Shown here: in pieces, positions 8,158 to 16,672 of the stretch
Position numbering within the stretch: position 1 is the stretch's first letter
How the letters are laid out: every line of letters begins with the position of its first letter
Source: Acidimicrobiaceae bacterium
Lineage (GTDB): Bacteria; Actinomycetota; Acidimicrobiia; Acidimicrobiales; RAAP-2
Assembly: GCA_027306585.1 (NCBI GenBank)
Contig: DAHUZJ010000104.1
Location: 57,499-121,498, forward strand
Direction: 5' to 3'
Length of the DNA: 64,000 bases
Translations under genes and position numbers: made by a program
Notes under the pieces: model-generated
Databases searched by the model: none
What the model was told of the DNA's origin: nothing
The model's input: only the letters and a program-made list of their open reading frames with translations

Positions 8158-9513
8158 CTACTCGGCGGCCTCGGCCAGGGCCTCGGAGAGCGTGGGGTGG
8201 ACGAGCATGCTCTCCACGAGGTCCTGCACCCGCAGGCCGGCGGTGACCGCCACGGCGATGACCGAGATGAGCTCGCTGGCGTGCTGGCCGACGATCGACC
8301 CGCCCAGGACCACCCCGGTGGCCGGGTCGGAGACGAGCTTCACGAACCCCCGCGGGTCGTGGTTGATGAGGGCACGGGCGCTGGCGGCGAAGGGCACCTT
8401 GGTCACCCGGACCTTCCGACCCTCGGCGAACGCGTCGGCCTCGGCCATCCCCACGTCGGCGATCTCGGGCTCCGTGAAGATGGCCGACGCCGCCTTCTCG
8501 TAGTTGAGGTGGCGGTGGGCCACGGTGTGACCGACCACCACGTGCTCGGCGATCTTCTTGCCCTGCATCGACGCCACCGACGATAGGGGCAACTTCCCCG
8601 AGAGGTCGCCGGCGGCATAGATGTGCGGGATGTTCGTCTGGCAGTGGTGGTTCACGGGCACGTAGCCCCCGGCGTCGACCTCGACGCCCACCGTCTCGAG
8701 CCCGAGGCCCTCGGAGTTGGGCACCGCGCCGATGGCAAGCAGCAGGTGGGAGCCGGCGGCCACCCGCCCGTCGTCACACCGGACGGCGACGCCCCCGTCC
8801 CCACGGTCCGCGCCCACCGCCCTGGCGCCCTTGAGCAAGCGGACGCCGCGGCGCAAGAAGTCCTCCTCGAGGACGGCGGCGACCTCGGGGTCCTTGGTGG
8901 GCAGCACCTGCTGGCGGCTGACGATGAGGGTCACCTCGGACCCGAGCGACGTGAACATGTGGACGAACTCGACGCCGGTCACCCCCGAGCCCACCACCAC
9001 CAGGTGCTCGGGCAAGACCATGGGCGGGTAGGCATCACGGGTGGTGAGCACCCGATCGCCGTCCACCTCCGCCCAGTCGGGCAGCCGTGGACGGCTGCCC
9101 GTGGCGACGAGGACGGCGTCGGCGTGGAAGGTCTCGGTGCCCTCCGCCGTCTCCGCGACCACCTCGTGGGGAGCGACCAGCCGGCCGCGGCCGCGCACCA
9201 GGCGCACGTTCTGGCTGGTCAAGATGGACTCGGTCGAGTGCTCGAGCCGCTGGCTGATCTGCTCGATCCGCCGCCGCAGCCCCTCGAACTCGACTCGACC
9301 CTGCACGTCGACGAGCCCCATCCCCGGGGCGCGGCCCAGGTACGACATCGCCCCACCGGTGGCGATCATGGCCTTGGAGGGGATGCAGTCCCACAGGTTG
9401 GCGGCGCCGCCGATCACGTCCCGCTCGATCAGCGTGACGTCGACACCCATCCGAGCGGCGTCCGTTGCCGCCTGGGTGCCCGCCGGACCGCCTCCGAGGA
9501 TCACGAACTTCAC
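8158..9513 (-). CDS. NAD(P)H dehydrogenase (quinone), LpdA-type flavoprotein
   Basis: A 451-residue member of the pyridine nucleotide-disulfide oxidoreductase fold: FAD motif VILGGGPAGTQAA at the start, NAD motif VVVGSGVTGVEFVHMF near 175, the second FAD motif IYAAGDLSG near 310, and the dimerisation domain from about 340. The redox-active disulfide motif is replaced: the segment reads GGAANLWDCIPSK, with only the second cysteine left. This matches mycobacterial LpdA (Rv3303c), a quinone reductase, rather than lipoamide dehydrogenase. The GTG at 9513 immediately precedes the Rossmann motif. The gene converges on larC. Confidence 0.85.
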   Translation of the reverse strand: MKFVILGGGPAGTQAATDAARMGVDVTLIERDVIGGAANLWDCIPSKAMIATGGAMSYLGRAPGMGLVDVQGRVEFEGLRRRIEQISQRLEHSTESILTSQNVRLVRGRGRLVAPHEVVAETAEGTETFHADAVLVATGSRPRLPDWAEVDGDRVLTTRDAYPPMVLPEHLVVVGSGVTGVEFVHMFTSLGSEVTLIVSRQQVLPTKDPEVAAVLEEDFLRRGVRLLKGARAVGADRGDGGVAVRCDDGRVAAGSHLLLAIGAVPNSEGLGLETVGVEVDAGGYVPVNHHCQTNIPHIYAAGDLSGKLPLSSVASMQGKKIAEHVVVGHTVAHRHLNYEKAASAIFTEPEIADVGMAEADAFAEGRKVRVTKVPFAASARALINHDPRGFVKLVSDPATGVVLGGSIVGQHASELISVIAVAVTAGLRVQDLVESMLVHPTLSEALAEAAE

Positions 9514-9527
9514 GGTGCCTCCCGGCG

Positions 9528-10004
9528 TCAGGCCTCGGCGGCGTAGCGGTAGACGTTCGTGGTGCGCTGCTCGAAGCCGAGCCGCTGGTAGAGACGGTTG
9601 GCTGCCTCCCGGTGGGGGCGGGACGTGAGGTCGACGGTGCGGGCACCCTCGGCCGTCGCGACCTCGACCGCTGCCCGCACCAGTGCCGTGCCGGCACCGG
9701 TGCTGCGGGCGGCCGTGTCGACGACCACGTCCTCGATCCACGCCCGGACGCCGGTCGGCACCCGGAAGACGGCCAAGGTGAGGCTCCCCACGATCGTCCC
9801 GGCCTCGTCGCTGGCGACGAAGAGGGTCGTCGCCGGGGACGCCACGATCGCCTCCAGCTCGTCGGCCGACGGTGCCGGGGCGCTCGACGACAGCTGGGGC
9901 ACGAGACGGGCCATGGCGTCGACCAGCTCCTGGTCGGCCACGACCGCCTGCGTCACGGTCACCCGCACCCGGGCGGGCGCGCCGGGCCGCTCCTCGGTGG
10001 TCAC
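9528..10004 (-). CDS. GNAT-family N-acetyltransferase
   Basis: A 158-residue GNAT acetyltransferase. The acetyl-CoA binding core is WIEDVVVDTAARSTGAGTALV at about 95-115 (a Q/R-x-x-G-x-G/A type loop, here RSTGAGTA), then a strand TVDLTSRPHREAANRLYQRLGF typical of motif B. (Both are quoted to show the loop and the LYQRLGF end.) The substrate is unknown. The GTG start at 10004 lies just downstream of the Nudix stop (10012), so the two genes are likely one transcript. Longer upstream frames give Ser/Arg-rich sequence without a domain. Confidence 0.85.
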   Translation of the reverse strand: MTTEERPGAPARVRVTVTQAVVADQELVDAMARLVPQLSSSAPAPSADELEAIVASPATTLFVASDEAGTIVGSLTLAVFRVPTGVRAWIEDVVVDTAARSTGAGTALVRAAVEVATAEGARTVDLTSRPHREAANRLYQRLGFEQRTTNVYRYAAEA

Positions 10005-10011
10005 CGGCCCC

Positions 10012-10713
10012 TCAGCTCCTCGCCTCGTCCCCGCCGCGCCAGAGCGGAGCCCGGACGCGGTCGTACAGGACGTCGCGTCGCTCCCCGGCCAGCGCGGAGA
10101 ACACGTGGTCACCCCATCGCTCGAAACCGACCAGCGGCGAGGGGAGGTTGTCCCGCCCGAACCAGCCGACGTCGTCACACTCGAGCGGGTGCGGCTCCAG
10201 CTTGCCGCCCACCGCTCGCAGGTGGAACACGAGCGAGTAGAGCGGGGTGCGGGTGAACCCGAGGCGCAGGCCGTCGAGGACGGCGATGAGCCGCACCGGC
10301 TCGGCCTCGATGCCGGTCTCCTCCTCGACCTCCTTCACCGCCACCTCGGCCGCCGAGTAGCCGACGTCGCACCAGCCCGTCGGGTAGAGCCAGACGCCCG
10401 AGTCGGACCGCTTGATCAGGAGCAGCTCGCCTGTGTCGTTCCCGACCGCCGCGCCGACGGCCACCTTCGGCGTGACGTAGCCGGGCACTCCCTCCCCCAC
10501 CTGGCCCAGCCACTCCTCGACGAGGCCGGACGCGTCCTCGAGCTCGGGTATGGCCTCGTCGGCGGCGGCCCGGATGTCGGCGGCCACGTGCAGGATCTCC
10601 TCGAACCGCTCCCGCTCGTACAGGCTGTCGGTGAAGCCGAGGCCGGTGCGGGCGATGGCGGCGAGGCTCTCGCTCCACCGCAGGAGCGTCCGGGTGGGGA
10701 CGACGGGATCCAC
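10012..10713 (-). CDS. Nudix hydrolase with N-terminal Nudix_hydro_N domain
   Basis: A 233-residue protein. Residues 5-60 (LRWSESLAAIARTGLGFTDS, then YERERFEEIL) match the helical Nudix_hydro_N domain seen in CDP-choline/ADP-ribose pyrophosphatase-like enzymes. The Nudix box follows near 140-162: GYSAAEVAVKEVEEETGIEA, in which Lys replaces the usual Arg of the REUXEE core while the metal-binding glutamates are kept. Likely action is hydrolysis of a nucleoside diphosphate linked to another moiety. GTG 10713 places the start at the beginning of the N-terminal domain. Confidence 0.85.
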   Translation of the reverse strand: MDPVVPTRTLLRWSESLAAIARTGLGFTDSLYERERFEEILHVAADIRAAADEAIPELEDASGLVEEWLGQVGEGVPGYVTPKVAVGAAVGNDTGELLLIKRSDSGVWLYPTGWCDVGYSAAEVAVKEVEEETGIEAEPVRLIAVLDGLRLGFTRTPLYSLVFHLRAVGGKLEPHPLECDDVGWFGRDNLPSPLVGFERWGDHVFSALAGERRDVLYDRVRAPLWRGGDEARS

Positions 10714-10807
10714 GAGACCCGACGCTACCGCGGCGCACCCACGACCCACGCGCCCGGTGCCGGCCGTCGTGACGCGAATTCCCACCACCGGTACGCCAAA
10801 CTGGGGT

Positions 10808-11011
10808 GTGCCCGTCAACGCCGACTGCCGCTACTACGTCATGCAGACCACCGCTCGAGGCGAGAAGGTCGAGCTCTGCAAGATGGACGCCAACGAACCG
10901 CTGCCGTTCGCGTGCCCGCCGGGCTGCCTGTTCTTCGAGCCCCGGAGCGTGTCCTCGGCCGGCTGGCAGGTCTCCCGCCGTGACGTGCCGCCCGGCACGT
11001 CACGCGCCTGA
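10808..11011 (+). CDS. Small cysteine-rich conserved actinobacterial protein
   Basis: A 67-residue protein with Cys7, Cys24, Cys36 and Cys40 (the last two in ACPPGC). The spacing suggests a small metal-binding or redox domain. The pattern C-x16-C-x11-C-x3-C with LPFACPPGCLFFEPR matches short conserved proteins that I recall from actinobacterial genomes, with no known function. It is transcribed away from the Nudix gene and toward the NIL gene. The GTG at 10808 is the only start in the final part of this frame that gives a complete motif. Confidence 0.65.
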   Translation: MPVNADCRYYVMQTTARGEKVELCKMDANEPLPFACPPGCLFFEPRSVSSAGWQVSRRDVPPGTSRA

Positions 11012-11021
11012 GCGCCGCCCG

Positions 11022-11267
11022 TCAGCCTTCGAGCACGTCGCCCAGGAGGTCGACCTCCACCCCCTCCCGGCGGAGCCAGTCGAGCCCCTGGTCGATGGCC
11101 GAGGCCTCTCCCTCCAGCTCGCACACGATCCAGCCGCGATCGTCCTCGACGTTGGCCCGACGGATGTTGGGCTCGACGTCGAAGCTGCGCACCAGCCGGG
11201 CGAGCACGGGCAGCCGCACCAGCTCTTCGGGGAAGCTCAGCTTGACCCGGACCCGGACCTCGCTCAT
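11022..11267 (-). CDS. NIL domain-containing protein
   Basis: An 81-residue stand-alone NIL domain (ferredoxin-like fold). It begins VRVKLSFPEELVRLPVLARL and contains the pattern FDVEPNIRRANVEDDRGWI, where the Asn-Ile-Arg gives the NIL name. (Quoted in parts.) NIL domains bind small ligands such as methionine in MetN transporters and occur with ferredoxin domains in sulfur-related proteins. Its ATG overlaps the stop of larE by the ATGA arrangement, so it is translationally coupled to a sulfur-transfer enzyme. A ligand-sensing role is possible but unproven. Confidence 0.8.
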   Translation of the reverse strand: MSEVRVRVKLSFPEELVRLPVLARLVRSFDVEPNIRRANVEDDRGWIVCELEGEASAIDQGLDWLRREGVEVDLLGDVLEG

Positions 11268-12112
11268 CGGCCCGAGCCTCCGGCCGCAGCGGCAGGGGCC
11301 ACGAGGACCCGGTTGAGGCTGCCCGACCGGAACCCCTCGAGGTCCAGGGCCACGAAGACGTAGCCAGCGGACCGGACCGCCGCGACGACCTCCACCCGCC
11401 GCTCGAGCACCGACGCCAGCTCGGGCCCGGGGACCTCGAGGCGAGCCACTGCGCCGTGGTGTCGCACCCGCAGCTCGGCGAACCCGAGCCGGTGCAACGC
11501 CGCCTCGGCCTCCTCGACCGAGCGCAGGATCCCGAGGGCCACCGGCGTGCCGTACGGCACCCGGGACGCGAGGCAGGCGGCCGCCGGCTTGTCCCAGGTG
11601 CGCAGGCCGAGCCGCCGGGAGCACTCGCGCACCAGGGCCTTGGTGAACCCGGTCTCGACGAGCGGGAAGCGCGCGCCGCCGGCGGCGGCCGCGGCCTGGC
11701 CGGGCCGGTGGTCGCCCAGGTCGTCGACGTTGACCCCGAGGACCACGGTGGCGCCCTCGGCGGCGGCGAGTGGCCCGAGGGCCGACATCAGCGCCGTCTT
11801 GCAGTGGGCGCAGCGATCGGGACCGTTGGCCACGTAGGCCGGATCGTCCAGCTCCTCGGTGGGCACGCCCGTCCACCGCAGGCCCCACTCCTCGGCCAAG
11901 GCCGCACAGTCGGCCTGCTCTCCCGCAGCCAGCGACGGCGACACGGCCGTGGCGCACAGGACCCGCCCGGCACCGAGCCGGTCGTGGGCCACCTTGGCCA
12001 GAAAAGCGGAGTCGGCGCCGCCGCTGAAGGCGACCACGACGCGTCCGAGCTCGTCGAGGACGGCGGCCAGCTGGGCGAGGCGGTCGTCGACGTCGGTCCG
12101 GGCGGCCTGCAT
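11264..12112 (-). CDS. larE: ATP-dependent sacrificial sulfur transferase LarE
   Basis: A 282-residue PP-loop enzyme. SGGADSA at 30-36 is the ATP-pyrophosphatase loop. Cys180 in PAAACLASRVPYG corresponds to the cysteine whose sulfur is donated to the NPN precursor in Lactobacillus LarE, so this is the one-shot (sacrificial) type rather than the iron-sulfur type with three cysteines. The gene starts with ATG at 12112 overlapping the hemQ stop and ends overlapping the NIL gene. It is separated from larBC by about 3 kb of unrelated genes. Confidence 0.93.
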   Translation of the reverse strand: MQAARTDVDDRLAQLAAVLDELGRVVVAFSGGADSAFLAKVAHDRLGAGRVLCATAVSPSLAAGEQADCAALAEEWGLRWTGVPTEELDDPAYVANGPDRCAHCKTALMSALGPLAAAEGATVVLGVNVDDLGDHRPGQAAAAAGGARFPLVETGFTKALVRECSRRLGLRTWDKPAAACLASRVPYGTPVALGILRSVEEAEAALHRLGFAELRVRHHGAVARLEVPGPELASVLERRVEVVAAVRSAGYVFVALDLEGFRSGSLNRVLVAPAAAAGGSGR

Positions 12113-12816
12113 CAGCCGCCGACCGTGCCGGCCAGGACGGCGGCCAGGTCCGCCACCATCCCGGCGTAGAAGGGCCCGAACTCTGCGAAGAGGGCGGACG
12201 CCTCGTCGAAGCGCATCTCGTAGACGCACTGCTTGAGGTCGTCGGGGTGGACGGCGAAGAGGGTGACCCCCCACTCGAAGTCGTCCAGGCCGGTGGAGCC
12301 GGTGACCACTTGGAGGACGCGGCCGTGGAACCGTCGCCCCACCCGCCCGTGGCCCATCATCAGCTCCTTTCGCCGCTCGAACTCCAGCTCGTACCAGTTG
12401 TGGGCGTCCCCCCGCCGCTTCGACATCGGATAGAAGCAGAACGCCCGCTTCCCCTCCGGCGGCAGCTTCGGGTACAGGCGGGCCTGCTGCATCTCCTCGG
12501 GCACACCGGCCGCGTACTCGGACACCTCGGTGAGCGAGACGTAGGACGCCGCCGGCTGGAGCCCGGCCGCCTGCACCGCGCTCTGGAAGGTCCGCAGCTG
12601 CCAGAGGTCGGCCGACAGCGCCATGAGGCCCACATCGGCCTTGTGGCCGAGCATGGCGGCGGCGACGATCTGGCCGCCCTCCTTGCGCAGGGCCTCCTCG
12701 GCGGCGAGCACCGCCGGGGCGTCGACCGTCCCCGCGGCCCGGCAGAAGAGGTGCAGGACGGCGAGCCCGGTCTGAGCCGCCAACGGCTGGGGGTCGGGGA
12801 TCGGGTCGGAGTGCAT
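12112..12816 (-). CDS. hemQ: Coproheme decarboxylase HemQ (ChdC)
   Basis: A 234-residue chlorite dismutase-family protein of the HemQ type, which makes heme b from coproheme III in the coproporphyrin-dependent pathway. Clear marks are YPMSKRRG near 137, which carries the catalytic Tyr, NWYELEFERRKELMMGHGRVGR with the likely proximal His, and TGSTGLDDFEWGVTLFA. The distal Arg/Asp of true chlorite dismutases is not the pattern seen. It heads the hemQ-larE-NIL operon. The ATG at 12816 is the first in frame with the N-terminal beta-alpha unit. Confidence 0.9.
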   Translation of the reverse strand: MHSDPIPDPQPLAAQTGLAVLHLFCRAAGTVDAPAVLAAEEALRKEGGQIVAAAMLGHKADVGLMALSADLWQLRTFQSAVQAAGLQPAASYVSLTEVSEYAAGVPEEMQQARLYPKLPPEGKRAFCFYPMSKRRGDAHNWYELEFERRKELMMGHGRVGRRFHGRVLQVVTGSTGLDDFEWGVTLFAVHPDDLKQCVYEMRFDEASALFAEFGPFYAGMVADLAAVLAGTVGG

Positions 12817-12943
12817 CGCGCCAACAGCTTACGGACCGCCGGGACCCCCGGTTGGAGCGGGCCGGGGACCCTGGCCGAGGCGCAGGCCGGGCGAGGCCGG
12901 GCGAGGCCGGGCGCCGGAGCCTTCGGTCCGGCGGCCGGGCGCG

Positions 12944-12973
12944 GCAAAGGGCGCCCCGTGGGGCGCCCTTTGC
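12944..12973 (-). terminator. Perfect 14-bp inverted repeat downstream of groEL
   Basis: GCAAAGGGCGCCCC (12944-12957) is exactly complementary to 12960-12973. On the minus strand it lies about 70 bases after the groEL stop and before hemQ. There is no long T-tract, as often in GC-rich actinomycetes. Just upstream of it (12881-12910) are three near-identical copies of a 10-bp GCGAGGCCGG unit. Confidence 0.65.
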
Positions 12974-13043
12974 AACGGCTCGGTGGCCCGGTCGCTCTCC
13001 CGGCGGCGGGCGACCACCGGCGGACGGAGCGAGAAGGGAGGAC

Positions 13044-14735
<1,692 letters not shown>

Positions 14736-14762
14736 TTAGCACTCTCATTCGTCGAGTGCCAA
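14736..14762 (-). promoter_or_regulatory. CIRCE element (HrcA operator)
   Basis: TTAGCACTC (14736-14744), nine-base spacer, then GAGTGCCAA (14754-14762). This matches the CIRCE consensus TTAGCACTC-N9-GAGTGCTAA with one mismatch in the second arm. It is in the leader or promoter of groEL, about 73 bp from the start codon. HrcA is not encoded in the window. Confidence 0.93.
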
Positions 14763-14834
14763 CAGCAAACCACGCTCGCCCGGCGCGTGCAACCGGGTCG
14801 GAGGGAGGACCCGTGGCCGTCGGCCCCCTCCGGC

Positions 14835-15110
14835 TCAGCCCCCGGCGACGGCCGGGACCACGGAGATCACCTGGCCCTCGGCGACGGGGGTGGCGAGCCC
14901 GTCGAGAAACCGCACGTCCTCGTCGGCGACGAACACGTTCACGAACCGGCGCAGCTCGCCCGCCGAGTCGAACAACCGCTCGGCGAAGCCCGGGTGGGCG
15001 ACGTCCAGGGCCTTGAGCGCCTCACCCACGGTGGTGGCCTCGACCTGCACCTCCCCCACGCCTCCGGTCAGGGTGCGCAACTGGGCGGGAACGCGGACGG
15101 ACACGCTCAT
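14835..15110 (-). CDS. MoaD/ThiS-like sulfur carrier protein
   Basis: A 91-residue beta-grasp protein that ends in Gly-Gly (VVPAVAGG), the site for adenylation and thiocarboxylation. Middle segments VGEALKALDVAHPGF and RRFVNVFVADEDVRFLDGL, then VAEGQVISVVPA, are typical of the CysO/MoaD-like group. Its ATG overlaps the stop of thrC, so the two are co-translated. No moa or thi genes are nearby; the partner is therefore probably the threonine-synthase-like enzyme rather than molybdopterin synthase. See the finding on the SAM riboswitch for the functional idea. Confidence 0.88.
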   Translation of the reverse strand: MSVSVRVPAQLRTLTGGVGEVQVEATTVGEALKALDVAHPGFAERLFDSAGELRRFVNVFVADEDVRFLDGLATPVAEGQVISVVPAVAGG

Positions 15111-16435
15111 CGGGTGGGCTCCTCCTGGGTCGTTGCAGCGGGGGTGACAGTGGACGGTACCGGATCGGCGGCCCCGGGGGCACCGGAGGCACCGTCGAGG
15201 CCGCTGAGGCTCCCCACGGCGGCGTCGAAGGCGTCGAGCGTGGGGGCGATCGTCACGGTCGGGCGGACGACGCCGGCCAGGGCCTCCACGGTCTTGAGCC
15301 CGTGGCCGGTGACGAGTGCCACGACCCGTTCGTCCCGGCGGACCACGCCCTGGGCCGCCAGCTTGGCCAGCGTGGCGATGGTCACGCCGCCGGCCGTCTC
15401 GGCGAAGATGCCCTCGGTCCGCGCGAGCAGCCGGATGCCCTCGACGATCTCGTCGTCGGTGACGGCAGCGCACGCGCCGCCGCTCTCGCGGATCGCCTGG
15501 AGCGCGTACCAGCCGTCGGCCGGGTTCCCGATCGACAGCGACTTGGCGATGGTCGAGGGCTTGACCGGCCGGATGGCGTCGGTGCCTTCGGCGAAGGCGG
15601 TGGCGACGGGCGAGCACCCGGCGGCCTGGGCACCCGAGATGCGGACCGACGGCACCTCGCCGAGGAGCCCCACCCGGCCCAGTTCGGCGAAACCCTTGGC
15701 GACCTTGGTGAGCTGGCTCCCCGAGGCGATCGGCACCACGACGTGGTCCGGCGCCTGCCAGCCGAGCTGCTCGGCCACTTCGAAGGCAAGGGTCTTGGAC
15801 CCTTCGGCGTAGAAGGTCCGCACGTTGACGTTGACGAAGGCCCAGGTCGGATGCTCGCTCGTCAGCTCGGCGCACAGCCGGTTGACGTCGTCGTAGGTGC
15901 CGTCGACCGCCACCACCGTGCCGCCGTAGACGGAGGTCATCGTGATCTTGGCCGCCTCCAGGTCGCTCGGGATGAGGACCACGGAGGCCATCCCGGCCCG
16001 AGCGGCGTGGGCGGCCACCGAGTTCGCCAGGTTGCCCGTCGAGGCGCACGCGGCGACCTTGAAGCCCAGCTCCCGGGCCTTCGTGAGGGCGACCGACACG
16101 ACCCGGTCCTTGAAGGACCCCGTGGGGTTGGCCGTGTCGTCCTTGATCCACAGCTCGCCCAGCCCCAGCTCGGCGGCCAGGCGGTCGGCGCGCACGAGGG
16201 GCGTGAAGCCGGCGCCGAGGTCGACGGGTGCGGCGTCGTCGACGGGCAGAAGGTCCCGGTACCGCCAGATGGAGCGGGGTCCGGCGGCGATCCGCTCCCG
16301 GGTCACGGTGGCGGCGATGGCCTCGTAGTCGTAGGCCACCTCGAGGGGGCCGAAGCAGAAGTCGCAGACGTGCAACGCCTCGACGGGGAACTCGCGGCCG
16401 CACTCCCGACAGCGCAGCCCGGTGACCTGGTCCAC
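15107..16435 (-). CDS. thrC: Threonine synthase (PLP-dependent) or phosphohomoserine-acting relative
   Basis: A 442-residue fold-type II PLP enzyme. The N-terminus is a zinc-ribbon (CRECG and CDFC at about 9-30) followed by EVAYDYEAI, as in actinobacterial ThrC. The PLP lysine is in NPTGSFKDR near 115, and the phosphate-binding ASTGN and ASGSQ segments are present. Known reaction: O-phosphohomoserine to threonine plus phosphate. GTG 16435 is chosen because AGGAGG lies six bases upstream; ATG 16450 has no ribosome site and falls inside the riboswitch. It is coupled to a sulfur carrier gene and preceded by a SAM riboswitch, which is unusual for plain threonine synthesis. Confidence 0.9.
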   Translation of the reverse strand: MDQVTGLRCRECGREFPVEALHVCDFCFGPLEVAYDYEAIAATVTRERIAAGPRSIWRYRDLLPVDDAAPVDLGAGFTPLVRADRLAAELGLGELWIKDDTANPTGSFKDRVVSVALTKARELGFKVAACASTGNLANSVAAHAARAGMASVVLIPSDLEAAKITMTSVYGGTVVAVDGTYDDVNRLCAELTSEHPTWAFVNVNVRTFYAEGSKTLAFEVAEQLGWQAPDHVVVPIASGSQLTKVAKGFAELGRVGLLGEVPSVRISGAQAAGCSPVATAFAEGTDAIRPVKPSTIAKSLSIGNPADGWYALQAIRESGGACAAVTDDEIVEGIRLLARTEGIFAETAGGVTIATLAKLAAQGVVRRDERVVALVTGHGLKTVEALAGVVRPTVTIAPTLDAFDAAVGSLSGLDGASGAPGAADPVPSTVTPAATTQEEPTR

Positions 16436-16441
16436 GATGGT

Positions 16442-16447
16442 CCTCCT
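16442..16447 (-). promoter_or_regulatory. Shine-Dalgarno AGGAGG deciding the thrC start
   Basis: On the minus strand AGGAGG is followed by a six-base spacer and GTG (16435-16433). It abuts the 3' side of the proposed riboswitch P1 stem, so ligand binding could block ribosome access. Confidence 0.75.
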
Positions 16448-16562
16448 CATCGGTCGGGCATTGGCACCTGGTGGGCCGCCGCCCGGCCACAGGCTGCGTG
16501 GCGTCCGGAGGTCACTGGTTGCCGCGGCGTCACTGGGCCCGTCCCTCAGCCGCTCTGGATGA
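16447..16562 (-). ncRNA. SAM-I (S-box) riboswitch upstream of thrC-moaD
   Basis: Read on the minus strand, the leader holds the S-box landmarks in the right order: CAGAG (J1/2), then GAGGGACGGGCCC (kink-turn and P2), TGA, GCGGCAACC, a variable GC-rich P3, and near the end AGGTGCCAATGCC. These match the class I SAM aptamer consensus GAGGGA-GGCCC-TGA-GGCAACC-GGTGCCAA. A five-base P1 (16558-16562 with 16447-16451) is possible, and a longer alternative pairs 16567-16576 with 16432-16441 over the start codon. The P4 stem looks very short. High SAM is expected to reduce expression. Boundaries are approximate. Confidence 0.85.
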
Positions 16563-16672
16563 TCGCACCATGGTGGTCGAATTCCCACGTCGCCGTCAAT
16601 CCCTCCCGCTCCCGCCGACCGCCGCGAGCGCGCGGTGGCGGCCGGCCGCCGCCCGTGGGCCATGATCGGACG

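Noticed and set aside
16448-16450. ATG 16450 as the thrC start
   Set aside because: It has no ribosome site and lies in the aptamer; GTG 16435 has AGGAGG six bases upstream.
16447-16562. SAM-IV class for the riboswitch
   Set aside because: The GAGGGA-GGCCC and GGTGCCAA elements are those of class I; the SAM-IV core was not recognised.
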